Below are positions 18,174-27,755 of a stretch of DNA of 64,000 nucleotides, one piece after another (position 1 is the first letter of the stretch; every line of letters begins with the position of its first letter). The DNA comes from Jiella soli (GTDB lineage: Bacteria; Pseudomonadota; Alphaproteobacteria; Rhizobiales; Rhizobiaceae), in NCBI RefSeq assembly GCF_020615385.1, contig NZ_JAJAVB010000010.1, positions 33,261-97,260 on the forward strand. Direction: 5' to 3'. A program made the position numbers and the translations under genes. The notes under the pieces were generated by a model, which had not been told where the DNA came from, did no database searches, and worked only from the letters and a program-made list of their open reading frames with translations.

Positions 18174-19226
18174 GTGTCAGGGGAAATCCTGTTATGGGTC
18201 GCGGTCGCGCTCGGCGCCACGGCGATCGTATGGAAGGGCAGCGGCCTGCTGGACGACTCCAGCACAAAGCTCTCCGCTTATTATCGGCTGCCGCCGGTCG
18301 TTCACGGAGCGATCGTCGTGGCGATCGGCTCCAGCTTTCCCGAACTCTCGACGACCGTCATCTCATCGCTGATCCACGGCGAGTTCCAGCTCGGTGTCGC
18401 CGCCATCGTCGGTTCGGCGATCTTCAATATTCTCGTGATTCCCGCGCTCTGCGGGCTCGCCTCGAAGGGTCGTCTCGAAACCAACCGCGAGCTGATCTTC
18501 AAGGAGGCTCAGTTCTACATGGTCTCCGTGGCGGTGCTCCTCGTCACCTTCTCCTTCGCGGTGATCTACAATCCGGTCTCGGGGACGGGCGATACGATCG
18601 AGGGCGATCTCACCCGGGCGCTGGCGCTGATTCCCGTGGGGTTCTACGTCCTCTACGTCGTCGTCCAGTTCATGGAGACGCGGGATCATCCCGCCCCCGA
18701 GGCCGAAGATGACATCCGGCCCGGCCGCGAATGGCTTCTGTTTCTCGCCTCGCTCGCCATCATCGTCATCGGCGTCGAAGGCCTGGTGCGCTCGGCGATC
18801 AATCTTGGTGAGATCCTGGACACTCCGAGCTTCCTGTGGGGCTTCACCATGGTGGCCGCCGGGACCTCCGTTCCCGATGCCTTCGTGTCGGTCCGCGCCG
18901 CCAGACGAGACGAAGGCGTCACCGCCATCGCCAACGTCCTCGGCTCCAATATCTTCGACCTCCTGATCGCAATCCCGATGGGCGTCCTCGTCGCCGGCGC
19001 GACTGCGATCAGCTTCTCGATCGCCGCGCCGATGATGGGCCTTCTGACCGTCGCCACCGCCGCCCTCTTCGTCATGATGCGGACCAGCATGGCGCTGACG
19101 CGGATCGAAAGCTGGATCCTTCTCGGCGTCTACGCCGTGATGGTGATATGGGTCGGCCTTGAAAGCACGGGCGTGACGCATCTCCTGCGGGGTCTTCTGC
19201 AGGAGGGAGGCCAGGCAGCCGGATAA
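18174..19226 (+). CDS. Calcium/sodium antiporter (CaCA family)
   Basis: This 350-residue membrane protein has two inverted NCX-type repeats, each with the alpha-motif: GSSFPELSTTVISSLIHGEF in the first half and AGTSVPDAFVSVRAARRDEG in the second, followed by NVLGSNIFDLLIAIPMGVL. The glutamate of the first motif is present; the second carries Asp. Such proteins exchange Ca2+ for Na+ or H+ across the inner membrane. About ten transmembrane helices are apparent. The GTG start follows AGGGGA by seven bases. No partner gene adjoins. Confidence 0.88.
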   Translation: MSGEILLWVAVALGATAIVWKGSGLLDDSSTKLSAYYRLPPVVHGAIVVAIGSSFPELSTTVISSLIHGEFQLGVAAIVGSAIFNILVIPALCGLASKGRLETNRELIFKEAQFYMVSVAVLLVTFSFAVIYNPVSGTGDTIEGDLTRALALIPVGFYVLYVVVQFMETRDHPAPEAEDDIRPGREWLLFLASLAIIVIGVEGLVRSAINLGEILDTPSFLWGFTMVAAGTSVPDAFVSVRAARRDEGVTAIANVLGSNIFDLLIAIPMGVLVAGATAISFSIAAPMMGLLTVATAALFVMMRTSMALTRIESWILLGVYAVMVIWVGLESTGVTHLLRGLLQEGGQAAG

Positions 19227-19538
19227 GAGACGGCGGATCCGCATAATGACCGGCCCCGCAGTCCTGCCAGACCTGACGCATCCTCGGCCGCGGTCCGTGG
19301 GCCCGCTACGCGCATACATGCCGGACACGATCCGGCGGGCGCGTGAGCGCCGTTCGCAGTTCGTAAACCATGTCGCGCAGGGCCTGTGAACAGATGCAGC
19401 GCCGCTGTGGTCTCCCAAAATTGCGCCGCAAGAAGGCTCCCCGAAACGGGATAGGCAGGGCGCGCTGTCCGGGACCGCTCCGGCCAGCCTTCCTTGTCCG
19501 TGCCGCCCAGGGCGGCAATCATCAGGAGATGTTCCATC
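19227..19538. other. Intergenic region, no gene recognised
   Basis: These 312 bases precede the beta-lactamase gene and presumably carry its promoter. I see no divergent ampR-type or other regulator gene and no clear operator. The region is high GC with short unrelated open frames only. Confidence 0.5.
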
Positions 19539-20426
19539 ATGAACGCCAATATCGGGCCGAAGCTGCTGCTTGCCGCCCTTCTCGCCTTGGCAACGGGTTT
19601 TGATCCGCAATCCGCGACGGCTGCGGAGATGAAGGACAAGCTCGCCCCCGTCGTCGCGAAGATCGAGAAGAAGCTCGGCGCACGCGTCGGCGTGGAGATC
19701 CTTCCGGCCGAGGGGCCCGCCTCATGGTCCCACCGCTCGGATGAGCGCTTCCCGATGGCGAGCACCTCCAAGGCGTTCGCTTGCGCCACCCTCCTTTCCA
19801 AGGTCGATGCCGGTAAGCTCAGCCTGGACGAGGCCGTCGTCGTCGAACAGGGCGACATCCTCGACTATGCGCCCGTCACCAAGGAGCAAGTCGGCCAGAA
19901 GATGACGCTCGGCGCGCTGTGCGAGGCCGCCACCGGCACCAGCGACAACACGGCGATCAACCTCGTCCTCCAAGCGATCGGCGGCCCGGACGAGGTCACG
20001 CGCTTCCTGCGCGGCATCGGCGACACTGTCACGCGGCTCGACCGCGACGAGCCGGAGCTGAACGAGGGCCGGCCGGGCGACCCGCGCGACACGACGACGC
20101 CGACGGCAGCGGCGACAAGCCTCCGCGATCTGGTGCTGGGCGACCCCCTGTCTGCCGATTCGCGCAAGCGGCTGACGACATGGCTCGTGGAAGACAAGGT
20201 CGCGGGTCCCCTGCTGCGGTCCGCCCTGCCCGACGGCTGGCGGATCGCCGATCGCAGCGGCGCTGGCGGGCACGGCACCCGCGGCATCATTGCCGTGATC
20301 TGGCCGGCGAGGGCCGAACCGGTGATCGCCGCGATCTACATCACCGGCACGAAGGCATCGATGGACGAGCGCAACCGCGCCATTGCGGACATCGGGAAGG
20401 CGCTCGTGGACGCGCTCGGCCACTGA
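19539..20426 (+). CDS. Class A beta-lactamase (RSG type)
   Basis: This 295-residue serine beta-lactamase has a signal peptide (LLLAALLALATGFDPQSATAA). The class A motifs are complete: S70-x-x-K73 as STSK, the SDN loop (GTSDNTAI), and the omega-loop glutamate in EPELNEGRPGDPRDTTTP. The KTG triad is replaced by RSG (ADRSGAGGHGTRG), the arrangement known from the carbenicillin-hydrolysing CARB/PSE group. It should hydrolyse penicillins in the periplasm. AGGAG ten bases upstream fixes the start. There is no mobile element around it, so it appears to be a resident chromosomal gene. It ends 51 bases before a strong shared hairpin. Confidence 0.92.
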   Translation: MNANIGPKLLLAALLALATGFDPQSATAAEMKDKLAPVVAKIEKKLGARVGVEILPAEGPASWSHRSDERFPMASTSKAFACATLLSKVDAGKLSLDEAVVVEQGDILDYAPVTKEQVGQKMTLGALCEAATGTSDNTAINLVLQAIGGPDEVTRFLRGIGDTVTRLDRDEPELNEGRPGDPRDTTTPTAAATSLRDLVLGDPLSADSRKRLTTWLVEDKVAGPLLRSALPDGWRIADRSGAGGHGTRGIIAVIWPARAEPVIAAIYITGTKASMDERNRAIADIGKALVDALGH

Positions 20427-20477
20427 TGCGGCGTGAGCAGGATGCCGTCTGGCGAGTTCGGCATCGGGTAAAGGCGC

Positions 20478-20503
20478 AAACAGGCGGCTCAGGCCGCCTG
20501 TTT
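20478..20503. terminator. Bidirectional hairpin between bla and mfd
   Basis: An 11-bp perfect inverted repeat (AAACAGGCGGC / GCCGCCTGTTT) with a four-base loop lies between the two convergent genes. It ends in TTT in both directions, so it can terminate both transcripts. The mfd stop codon and its last four codons are inside the hairpin. Confidence 0.75.
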
Positions 20504-23500
20504 CTGGCCCTCGTCGGCGAAGCGCGCAAGGTTCGTCGCGATCGTCGCGGCGCCGTTGAGCCGCTTCTCCGGCGTCGGCCAGTCGCGGATGAGCACGATC
20601 GACTGGTCCGGCCTGATCTTCGCCGAAGCCCCCTGCTCGCCGATATAGCGCACGAGGGCCGCCGGATTGGGGAAGGTCTTGTCGCGGAACTGGACGACGA
20701 GACCCTTCGGTCCGGCATCGAGCTTCTCGATATTGGCCTTGCGGCACAGCGACTTGATGAAGACGACCTTGAGGAGATGCTCCACCTCGGGCGGTAGCGG
20801 CCCGAAGCGGTCGATCAGCTCCGCACCGAAGGCGTCGATCTCGCGCGCGTCGTTGAGGTCCGCCAGGCGGCGGTAGAGCGTCATCCTGAGCTGCAGGTCG
20901 GGAACATAGTGCTCCGGGATCATCACCGCCGTGCCGAGCGCGATCTGCGGCGACCACTGGCCGTCGGTCTCCGCCTCCTCGCCCTTCATCGTCGCCACGG
21001 CCTCTTCCAGCATCTGCTGGTAGAGTTCGAAGCCGACCTCCTTGACGTGGCCGGACTGTTCGTCGCCGAGAAGATTGCCGGCGCCGCGCTGGTCGAGGTC
21101 GTGCGAGGCAAGCTGGAAGCCGGCGCCGAGCGTGTCCAGCGACTGCAGCACCTTCAGCCGGCGGTCCGCGCCCTTGGTGGGCGTCTTGTTAGCCGGCAAC
21201 GTCAGTAGCGCGTAGGCCCGCAGCTTGGATCGGCCGACGCGGCCGCGGATCTGGTAGAGCTGGGCAAGCCCGAACATGTCGGCGCGGTGGACGATCAACG
21301 TATTGGCCGAGGGAATGTCGAGGCCGGATTCGACGATCGTCGTCGACAGGAGCACGTCGTACTGGCCCTCGTAGAAGGCATTCATGATGTCATCGAGCTC
21401 GCCCGCCGGCATCTGGCCGTGCGCGACGGCCACCTTCAGCTCCGGCACCTGGCTATCGAGGAAGTCCTTCACCGAAGCGAGATCCGAGACGCGCGGGCAG
21501 ACATAGAAGCTCTGCCCGCCGCGATAGCGCTCGCGCAGCAGGGTTTCCCGCACGATCATCGGGTCGAAGGGCGAAACGAAGGTCCGGACCGCCATGCGGT
21601 CGACCGGCGGCGTGGTGATGAGCGAGAGTTCACGCACCCCGGTCAGGGCGAGCTGCAGCGTGCGGGGGATCGGCGTCGCCGACAGCGTCAGGACGTGGAC
21701 GTCCGACTTCAGCTCCTTCAGCCGCTCCTTGTGCTTGACGCCGAAATGCTGCTCTTCGTCGATGATCAGGAGGCCGAGATTCTTGAAGTTCACCGCCTTT
21801 CCGAGAAGCGCGTGGGTGCCGACCACGATGTCCACTGTGCCGTCCGTCAGCCCCTTCTTGGTGGCGGCAAGCTCCTTGGCGGTGACGAGGCGTGAGGCCT
21901 GGGCGACGTTCAGCGGCAGGCCGCGGAAGCGCTCGGCGAAGGTCTTGAAATGCTGGCGCGCAAGGAGGGTGGTCGGGACGACCACCGCGACCTGCAGCCC
22001 GTTCATCGCCGCGACGAAGGCGGCGCGGAGCGCGACCTCGGTCTTGCCGAAGCCGACATCGCCGCAGACGAGACGGTCCATCGGCCGGCCGAGCGAGAGA
22101 TCGTCGGTGACCGCGTCGATGGCGTTCAGCTGGTCCTCGGTCTCCTCATAGGGGAAGCGGGCGGCGAACTCGTCCCACAGCCCTTCCGGCGGGACGAGCT
22201 TCGGCGCGCCGCGCATCTGGCGGGCGGCGGCGATCTTGATGAGCCCATCCGCCATGTCTAGGAGGCGCTTCTTCAGCTTGGCCTTGCGCGCCTGCCAGGC
22301 GCCGCCGCCGAGCTTGTCGAGCATCGCCTCGGAGCCCTCGCCGCCATAGCGCGACAGAAGCTCGATGTTCTCGACCGGCAGGAACAGCCGGTCGTCGCCC
22401 TGGTAGCGCAGCTCCAGGCAGTCGTGCGGCGCGCCGAGGGCCTCGATCGTCTTCAGCCCGACAAAGCGTCCGATGCCGTGGTCGACATGGACGACGATGT
22501 CGCCCTCGTTGAGGCCGGAGACCTCGGAGATGAAGTCCGAGCCGCGCTTCTTGCGCCGCCCGCGGCGCACGAGCCGGTCGCCGAGAATGTCCTGCTCGCC
22601 GACGACGGCGAGATCCGGCGTCTCGAAGCCCGCCTCGATGCCGAGGACCGCGGTGATGACGCGGTTCTTCGGCGCCTCGTTGACCTGCTTCAGGCTCTCG
22701 GCGATCTTAATCCCGCCGAGCCCGTGCTCCTCCATCACCTGGGAGAGCCGCTCGCGCGAGCCTTCGGTCCAGGCGGCGAGGACGACACGCTTGCCGCCTT
22801 CGCGCAGCCGGGCGATATGCGAGACCGCCGCCTCAAAGACGTTGGCATCGCTTGCCGCGCGCTCGGTCGAAAAGTTGCGCCCGCGCTGGATGTCGAGATT
22901 GACGACCTCGCGGCCGGAGGCGTCGGTCACGCCATAGGCGGAGAGGCGGACCGGGTCTGCAATCGCCAGCGCTGCCGCGAGGTCGTCCTGCGAGAGATAG
23001 AGCGCGTCCGGCTCGACCGGGTGGTAGGGAACGGCATCGGCCCCGCCCTCGCCCGCCGCGGCGCCCCGCCGGCGCGCGTCGTAGTGGTCGGCGATCGTCT
23101 TGCGGCGTTCCTCGACCGATTCCATCGTCAGATGGTCGAGAACGACCGGGAACCCGTCGCAATAGTCGAACAGCGTGTCGAGCCGCTCGTAAAACAGCGG
23201 CAGCCAGTGTTCCATCCCGGAGAAGCGCTTGCCCTCCGAAATCGACGCATAGAGCGCGTCGGAGCGCTGCGCCGCGCCGAAGCGCTTGATGTAGTTGGTC
23301 CGGAACCGGCTGATCGTCTCCTCCGAGAGGCTGACTTCCGAGACCGGCGCCAGCTCGAAGCGCTTCAGCTGCTTCGTCGTGCGCTGGCTCGCCGGATCGA
23401 AGGCGCGGATCGTCTCCAGCGTGTCGCCGAAGAAGTCGAGCCGCACCGGCTCCTCCTCGCCCGGCGCGAAGAGGTCGAGAATGCCGCCGCGGACCGCGAA

Positions 23501-24004
23501 CTCGCCGCGCTCGCGCACCGTCGCGACCCGCTCGAACCCGCCGCGCTGCAGCGCCGTGACGATCTGCTCCATCGCGATCCGCCCGCCGGCGGAGGCCACG
23601 ATCGACTCCTCGGCGAGGACGGTGGCCGGCGGCATCTTCTGCAGCATGGCATTGGCAGTCGTCAGGATCAGCGCGCGATGCGGATCCTTCCGCAGCGCCG
23701 ACAGCGAGGCGAGCGCCGACAGCCGCCGCGCGGCGATCTCGCCGGACGGGCCGACGCGGTCATAGGGCAGGCAGTCCCAGCCGGGCAGCGTCAGGACCGG
23801 GAGATCCGGAGCGACGAAGCGCAGCGCGTCCTCCAGCTCGCCCATTCGGTTGCCGTCGCGCATGACGAAGACGACCGGCTTCTTCTTGCCGCGCAGCCGC
23901 GCGATGTCGGCGAGGAGGAAGGCGTCGTAGCCTTCGAGCACGCCGCCGATCTCGAGCCCGCCGCCGCGCTCCAGCGCCTTCTTCAGTCTGTCGGGAACGC
24001 TCAC
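20489..24004 (-). CDS. mfd: Transcription-repair coupling factor Mfd
   Basis: This 1171-residue superfamily 2 translocase removes stalled RNA polymerase from DNA lesions and recruits UvrA. The N-terminal UvrB-homology module (about residues 1-350), the CarD-like RNA polymerase-interacting domain (NEGDIVVHVDHGIGRFVGL) and the RecG-like motor are all present. Walker A GDVGFGKT is at 648-655 and the DEEQHFGVKHKERLK box is near 750, followed by a TRCF C-terminal domain. Length is normal. The start is GTG, three bases after the sdhE stop, so both are one operon. Confidence 0.96.
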   Translation of the reverse strand: MSVPDRLKKALERGGGLEIGGVLEGYDAFLLADIARLRGKKKPVVFVMRDGNRMGELEDALRFVAPDLPVLTLPGWDCLPYDRVGPSGEIAARRLSALASLSALRKDPHRALILTTANAMLQKMPPATVLAEESIVASAGGRIAMEQIVTALQRGGFERVATVRERGEFAVRGGILDLFAPGEEEPVRLDFFGDTLETIRAFDPASQRTTKQLKRFELAPVSEVSLSEETISRFRTNYIKRFGAAQRSDALYASISEGKRFSGMEHWLPLFYERLDTLFDYCDGFPVVLDHLTMESVEERRKTIADHYDARRRGAAAGEGGADAVPYHPVEPDALYLSQDDLAAALAIADPVRLSAYGVTDASGREVVNLDIQRGRNFSTERAASDANVFEAAVSHIARLREGGKRVVLAAWTEGSRERLSQVMEEHGLGGIKIAESLKQVNEAPKNRVITAVLGIEAGFETPDLAVVGEQDILGDRLVRRGRRKKRGSDFISEVSGLNEGDIVVHVDHGIGRFVGLKTIEALGAPHDCLELRYQGDDRLFLPVENIELLSRYGGEGSEAMLDKLGGGAWQARKAKLKKRLLDMADGLIKIAAARQMRGAPKLVPPEGLWDEFAARFPYEETEDQLNAIDAVTDDLSLGRPMDRLVCGDVGFGKTEVALRAAFVAAMNGLQVAVVVPTTLLARQHFKTFAERFRGLPLNVAQASRLVTAKELAATKKGLTDGTVDIVVGTHALLGKAVNFKNLGLLIIDEEQHFGVKHKERLKELKSDVHVLTLSATPIPRTLQLALTGVRELSLITTPPVDRMAVRTFVSPFDPMIVRETLLRERYRGGQSFYVCPRVSDLASVKDFLDSQVPELKVAVAHGQMPAGELDDIMNAFYEGQYDVLLSTTIVESGLDIPSANTLIVHRADMFGLAQLYQIRGRVGRSKLRAYALLTLPANKTPTKGADRRLKVLQSLDTLGAGFQLASHDLDQRGAGNLLGDEQSGHVKEVGFELYQQMLEEAVATMKGEEAETDGQWSPQIALGTAVMIPEHYVPDLQLRMTLYRRLADLNDAREIDAFGAELIDRFGPLPPEVEHLLKVVFIKSLCRKANIEKLDAGPKGLVVQFRDKTFPNPAALVRYIGEQGASAKIRPDQSIVLIRDWPTPEKRLNGAATIATNLARFADEGQKQAA

Positions 24005-24007
24005 CGT

Positions 24008-24298
24008 TCAGGCTCCCCAGTCGCCGGTGTGGAAATCGCGGATGCGGCGGAAGACGCCCGTGTCGTAGTTCTCCGGCACCGTTTCCTCGCCGGTCATCCA
24101 GCGGAAGAGATCGCGGTCGGGCACTTCCATCAACAGCTCGTAATCGGTGAGCTCGGCGTCGGTAAGCGTCGCGATCTCGGAATCGGCGAAGCGTCCGAGC
24201 ACCAGGTCCATCTCGCGGATGCCCCGGTGCCAGGAATGGTAGAGCGCCTTGCGGCGGCGGACGTCGAGATCGCTCGAAGAGCGCTGCATGCCGGTCAT
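24008..24298 (-). CDS. sdhE: Succinate dehydrogenase assembly factor SdhE
   Basis: This 96-residue protein has the RGxxE motif (HRGIREMDLVLGRF) and the family core DYELLMEVPDRDLFRWMTGEETVPE. SdhE helps covalently attach FAD to SdhA. It is the first gene of the sdhE-mfd unit and lies divergent from recG, an order common in Hyphomicrobiales. The 95 bases to recG must contain both promoters. Confidence 0.93.
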   Translation of the reverse strand: MTGMQRSSSDLDVRRRKALYHSWHRGIREMDLVLGRFADSEIATLTDAELTDYELLMEVPDRDLFRWMTGEETVPENYDTGVFRRIRDFHTGDWGA

Positions 24299-24393
24299 GT
24301 CATACCTGTGGTGTGAATTCCGCCTCTATATAGGGATGGTTTTCGCCTGTCAGCCTTGCCATTGCGCCGCCGGATCGCCAAACCTCGCGCACC

Positions 24394-26496
24394 ATGCGCC
24401 CGTCGATCCTCGATCCTCTCTTTGCCGCCGTCACCACGCTGGAAGGCGTGGGACCGAAGGTCGCGGGACTGTTCCAGACGCTCCTGGTGCGGCCCGGCGA
24501 GACGGTGCGGGTGCGCGACCTGTTGTTCCACCTGCCGACCGGGCTGATCGACCGGAGGAAGCGCGCCGAGATCGCCACGGCTCCGGAGGGGTCGATCGTC
24601 ACGCTGACGGTGCGGATCGACCGGCATCAGGCGCCCGGGAGGGCTCAGCGCTCGGCGCCCTATCGCGTCTTCGCGCAGGACGAGACCGGCGAGATCGCAC
24701 TGACCTATTTCCGGGCGCAATCCGGCTGGATGGAAAAGCTCCTGCCGGTGGGCGAGACGATGATCGTCTCCGGCAAGGTCGAATGGTTCAATGGCCGCCC
24801 GTCCATGGTGCACCCGGACTTCGTCGCGCCGCTCGCCGAGGCTGAGACGCTGAGCCTCGTCGAGCCGATCTACCCCATGACGGCGGGGCTCTCGGGCAAG
24901 GTCCTGCGCAAGGCGATCGCCCAGGCGCTCAAACGGCTTCCGACCCTCGGCGAATGGATCGAACCCGGCGTCGCCGCCCGCCAGAGCTTCTCGTCTTTGA
25001 CGGAGTCCTTGAAGCGCCTGCACGATCCTGCCGACGCCGTCGACCTCGACCCGGAGGGCGCGGCGATGCGGCGGCTGGCCTATGACGAGTTCCTGGCGAG
25101 CCAGCTGGCCCTCGCCCTCTCGCGTCAGAACATGCGCGCCGTGCGCGGCCGGGTGATGCGCGGCACCGGTGGCTTTTCGAACAAGCTGCGCGCCGCCCTG
25201 CCCTTCAGGTTGACGGAGGCGCAGGAGACCGCGATTGCCGAGATCGCCGCGGACATGGCGGCCGAGGACCGCATGCTGCGCCTCCTCCAGGGCGACGTCG
25301 GTGCCGGCAAGACGGTGGTCGCGCTGATGGCGATGGCGATCGCCGCCGAATCCGGCGCACAGTCCGCTCTCCTCGCCCCGACCGAGATCCTCGCCCGCCA
25401 GCACTATGACGGCCTGTCGAAGCTCTGCGATGCCGCAGGTCTCTCGATCACGCTCCTCACCGGCCGCGACACCGGCCGGGTCCGTACCGAAAAGCTCGCC
25501 GCGCTTGCCGAGGGACGGACCGACATCATCATCGGCACCCATGCGCTCTTCCAGGAGGGCGTCGAATATCGCGACCTCGGCCTCGTCATCGTCGACGAGC
25601 AGCATCGCTTCGGTGTCCACCAGCGCCTGAGCCTGACGAGGAAGGGCCGGGCAAGCGACCTCCTGGTGATGACGGCGACGCCGATCCCGCGGACGCTCGT
25701 CCTCTCCGCCTTCGGCGACATGGACGTCTCGCGACTTTCGGGCAAGCCAGCCGGCCGCAAGCCGATCACCACCGTCGCCGTGCCGATGGAGCGGCTGGGC
25801 GCGATCGTCGAGCGGGCTGGCCAGGCGATCGCGGCCGGCGACCGCATCTACTGGGTCTGCCCGCTGGTGGAGGAGTCGGAAAAGAGCGACCTGATGGCCG
25901 CCGAGGAGCGCTGCCGGCAGCTGCGCGAGGTCTTCGGCGATGCCGTCGGCCTCGTCCACGGCCGGATGAGCGGCGAGGAGAAGGACGCCGCCATGGCCGA
26001 CTTCAAGGCCGGCCGCACGAGGCTCGTCGTCGCCACGACGGTCATCGAGGTCGGCGTCGACGTGCCGGACGCCTCGATCATCGTGATCGAGCACGCCGAG
26101 CGCTTCGGCCTGTCGCAGCTTCACCAGTTGCGCGGCCGGGTCGGGCGCGGCGAGAAAGCCTCTTCCTGCGTCCTCCTCTACCGCGCGCCGCTCGGCGAGA
26201 CCGCGGCCGCCCGACTCGCCGTCATGCGCGAGACCGAGGACGGTTTCCGTATCGCCGAGGAGGATCTGAAGCTCAGGGGCGAAGGCGATCTCCTCGGCAC
26301 GCAGCAATCCGGCATGCCCTTCTTCCGCATCGCGAAGATGGAGCACCATATGGACCTGATGGAGATCGCCCGCGACGACGCGCGCCTTGTGCTGGCGAAG
26401 GACCCGGAACTGAAGAGCGAGCGAGGCGAAGCGCTGCGGGCGCTTTTGTACCTGTTCGGCAAGGACGAGGCCGTGCGGCTGCTCAGGTCCGGTTGA
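24394..26496 (+). CDS. recG: ATP-dependent DNA helicase RecG
   Basis: This 700-residue SF2 helicase remodels stalled replication forks and Holliday junctions. An N-terminal wedge/OB domain precedes the motor. Walker A GDVGAGKT is at 300-307, DEQH at 401-404, motif VI is in QLHQLRGRVGRGEKASSCVLLY, and the C-terminal TRG segment follows. Length is normal. A weak 5-bp hairpin (26502-26515) lies just after the stop, without a T-run. Confidence 0.96.
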   Translation: MRPSILDPLFAAVTTLEGVGPKVAGLFQTLLVRPGETVRVRDLLFHLPTGLIDRRKRAEIATAPEGSIVTLTVRIDRHQAPGRAQRSAPYRVFAQDETGEIALTYFRAQSGWMEKLLPVGETMIVSGKVEWFNGRPSMVHPDFVAPLAEAETLSLVEPIYPMTAGLSGKVLRKAIAQALKRLPTLGEWIEPGVAARQSFSSLTESLKRLHDPADAVDLDPEGAAMRRLAYDEFLASQLALALSRQNMRAVRGRVMRGTGGFSNKLRAALPFRLTEAQETAIAEIAADMAAEDRMLRLLQGDVGAGKTVVALMAMAIAAESGAQSALLAPTEILARQHYDGLSKLCDAAGLSITLLTGRDTGRVRTEKLAALAEGRTDIIIGTHALFQEGVEYRDLGLVIVDEQHRFGVHQRLSLTRKGRASDLLVMTATPIPRTLVLSAFGDMDVSRLSGKPAGRKPITTVAVPMERLGAIVERAGQAIAAGDRIYWVCPLVEESEKSDLMAAEERCRQLREVFGDAVGLVHGRMSGEEKDAAMADFKAGRTRLVVATTVIEVGVDVPDASIIVIEHAERFGLSQLHQLRGRVGRGEKASSCVLLYRAPLGETAAARLAVMRETEDGFRIAEEDLKLRGEGDLLGTQQSGMPFFRIAKMEHHMDLMEIARDDARLVLAKDPELKSERGEALRALLYLFGKDEAVRLLRSG

Positions 26497-26637
26497 TGAC
26501 GCAGGCTAAGGCCTGACGGTGCTCTTGCGGTCACCCACCGCATGCTCATTCCCCTTCCCGGGAAATTCGCGATCTGACGGTGACGATGTCGGAGGCAGCA
26601 GGCGTTTCCGCTGGCTTCGACCAAGACCTGGAGAAGA

Positions 26638-26712
26638 TGGTGGGCGCGACAGGGATCGAACCTGTGACCCCTTCGGTGTGAACGAAGTGCTCTCCCGCTG
26701 AGCTACGCGCCC
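26638..26712 (-). tRNA. tRNA-Val(CAC)
   Basis: Read on the minus strand this is a 75-base tRNA with encoded CCA. The acceptor stem GGGCGCG/CGCGCCC pairs fully, the D-arm is GCTC-AGCGGGA-GAGC, the anticodon stem CTTCG/CGAAG encloses loop TTCACAC with anticodon CAC (valine codon GUG), and the T-arm is ACAGG-TTCGATC-CCTGT. It lies downstream of gph on the same strand. No integrated element is seen at its 3' side. Confidence 0.97.
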
Positions 26713-26891
26713 GACCGACCCGGACCGAAGGCCCTGGCGAGACGGAGCGATATAGGCCTGCCACGCGCCATCCGTCAACACGTCGATTGACGTTCGTATC
26801 CTGCGGCACGCCTGCGCACGTTGCGGGGCTCGATCCAGGCGGAGATGCCGGGAAGGTCCTCGCCCGCTGCCGTCTCCTCCCCGCGAGATTC

Positions 26892-27650
26892 TCAGTCGGA
26901 TGCGCGCGAATCGCTGCTCGGCAGGGCGGGCCGGTAAACCCGGTTCGAGCCGCGGCGGGCCGCGATCAGCGAGGAAGCAAGATCCGCATCCAGGAGATCG
27001 TAGTCCGCGATGATGCGATCGGCTCTCCTGCGGGCTTCGGCGTCCGGCGCATAGCCGAAGTCGACGAGGATCGAGGCGATGCCCGCTGCGCTCGCCGCAT
27101 CGATGTCGGCGGCCGTATCGCCGATCATGACCGCAGCGCCCACTGTGCCCCCTGCCCGCGCCAGCGTCTCGGTGACGTGCGATGGATGTGGCTTGCGGAA
27201 GGGAACGGTATCGGGGCCGCAGACCGCGGAAAAGCGTGCACGGAGCCGGAGTTCGCCGAGCAATTGGTTGGCAAGGGTCTCAAGCTTGTTGGTGCAGACG
27301 GCCAGGATGAATCCCGCGTCTGCGAGGCGATCCATCGCACGCTCGACCCCGGCAAACGGGCGCGAGGCGACCGCGATATTCGCCGCATAGTAATCCAGGA
27401 ACCGCGCGACCTGCTCTTCCATCTCGGACCCGGAAATGTCGCGCCCGTTTCGGCGATAGGCCTCCGTCAGCATGACGCGCGCTCCATGGCCGGCATGCGG
27501 CCGCACGAGACCGAGACTGACGGGAGAGAGCCCGGCGGCAAGGAGGCAATGGTCGAGACTCGCCGACAGATCCGGCGCGGTGTCCACCAGTGTCCCGTCG
27601 AGATCGAAGACGGCCACGGGAGCCGGCTTCTCCGTTTCGCTCGTATTCAT
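26892..27650 (-). CDS. gph: Phosphoglycolate phosphatase (HAD family)
   Basis: This 252-residue haloacid dehalogenase-type phosphatase has motif I DLDGT (Asp16 and Asp18), a helical cap domain, motif II in AVCTNK, motif III Lys in FRKPHP and motif IV MIGDTAADIDAA. It removes 2-phosphoglycolate, for instance from repair of DNA 3'-phosphoglycolate ends. The sequence VPFRKPHPSHV and the cap region fit Gph better than other HAD enzymes, though substrate assignment in this family is approximate. The gene lies upstream of tRNA-Val on the same strand. Confidence 0.85.
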   Translation of the reverse strand: MNTSETEKPAPVAVFDLDGTLVDTAPDLSASLDHCLLAAGLSPVSLGLVRPHAGHGARVMLTEAYRRNGRDISGSEMEEQVARFLDYYAANIAVASRPFAGVERAMDRLADAGFILAVCTNKLETLANQLLGELRLRARFSAVCGPDTVPFRKPHPSHVTETLARAGGTVGAAVMIGDTAADIDAASAAGIASILVDFGYAPDAEARRRADRIIADYDLLDADLASSLIAARRGSNRVYRPALPSSDSRASD

Positions 27651-27755
27651 CGCGCGCCAATCATCCGTTGTGCCGGCGACAATGGCAGAGCGCCGCAGAG
27701 CGCGAAAGTGCGCCGCACCCTGCGGGCGCTTGCCACTGCTCGGATCATCCGGTCC

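Noticed and set aside
22424-24316. 630-codon open frame on the plus strand
   Set aside because: It is the antisense shadow of mfd and sdhE, which are certain from their motifs.
26502-26515. CAGGC-TAAG-GCCTG hairpin after recG
   Set aside because: It is only five base pairs and lacks a T-run, so it is mentioned under recG but not called as a terminator.
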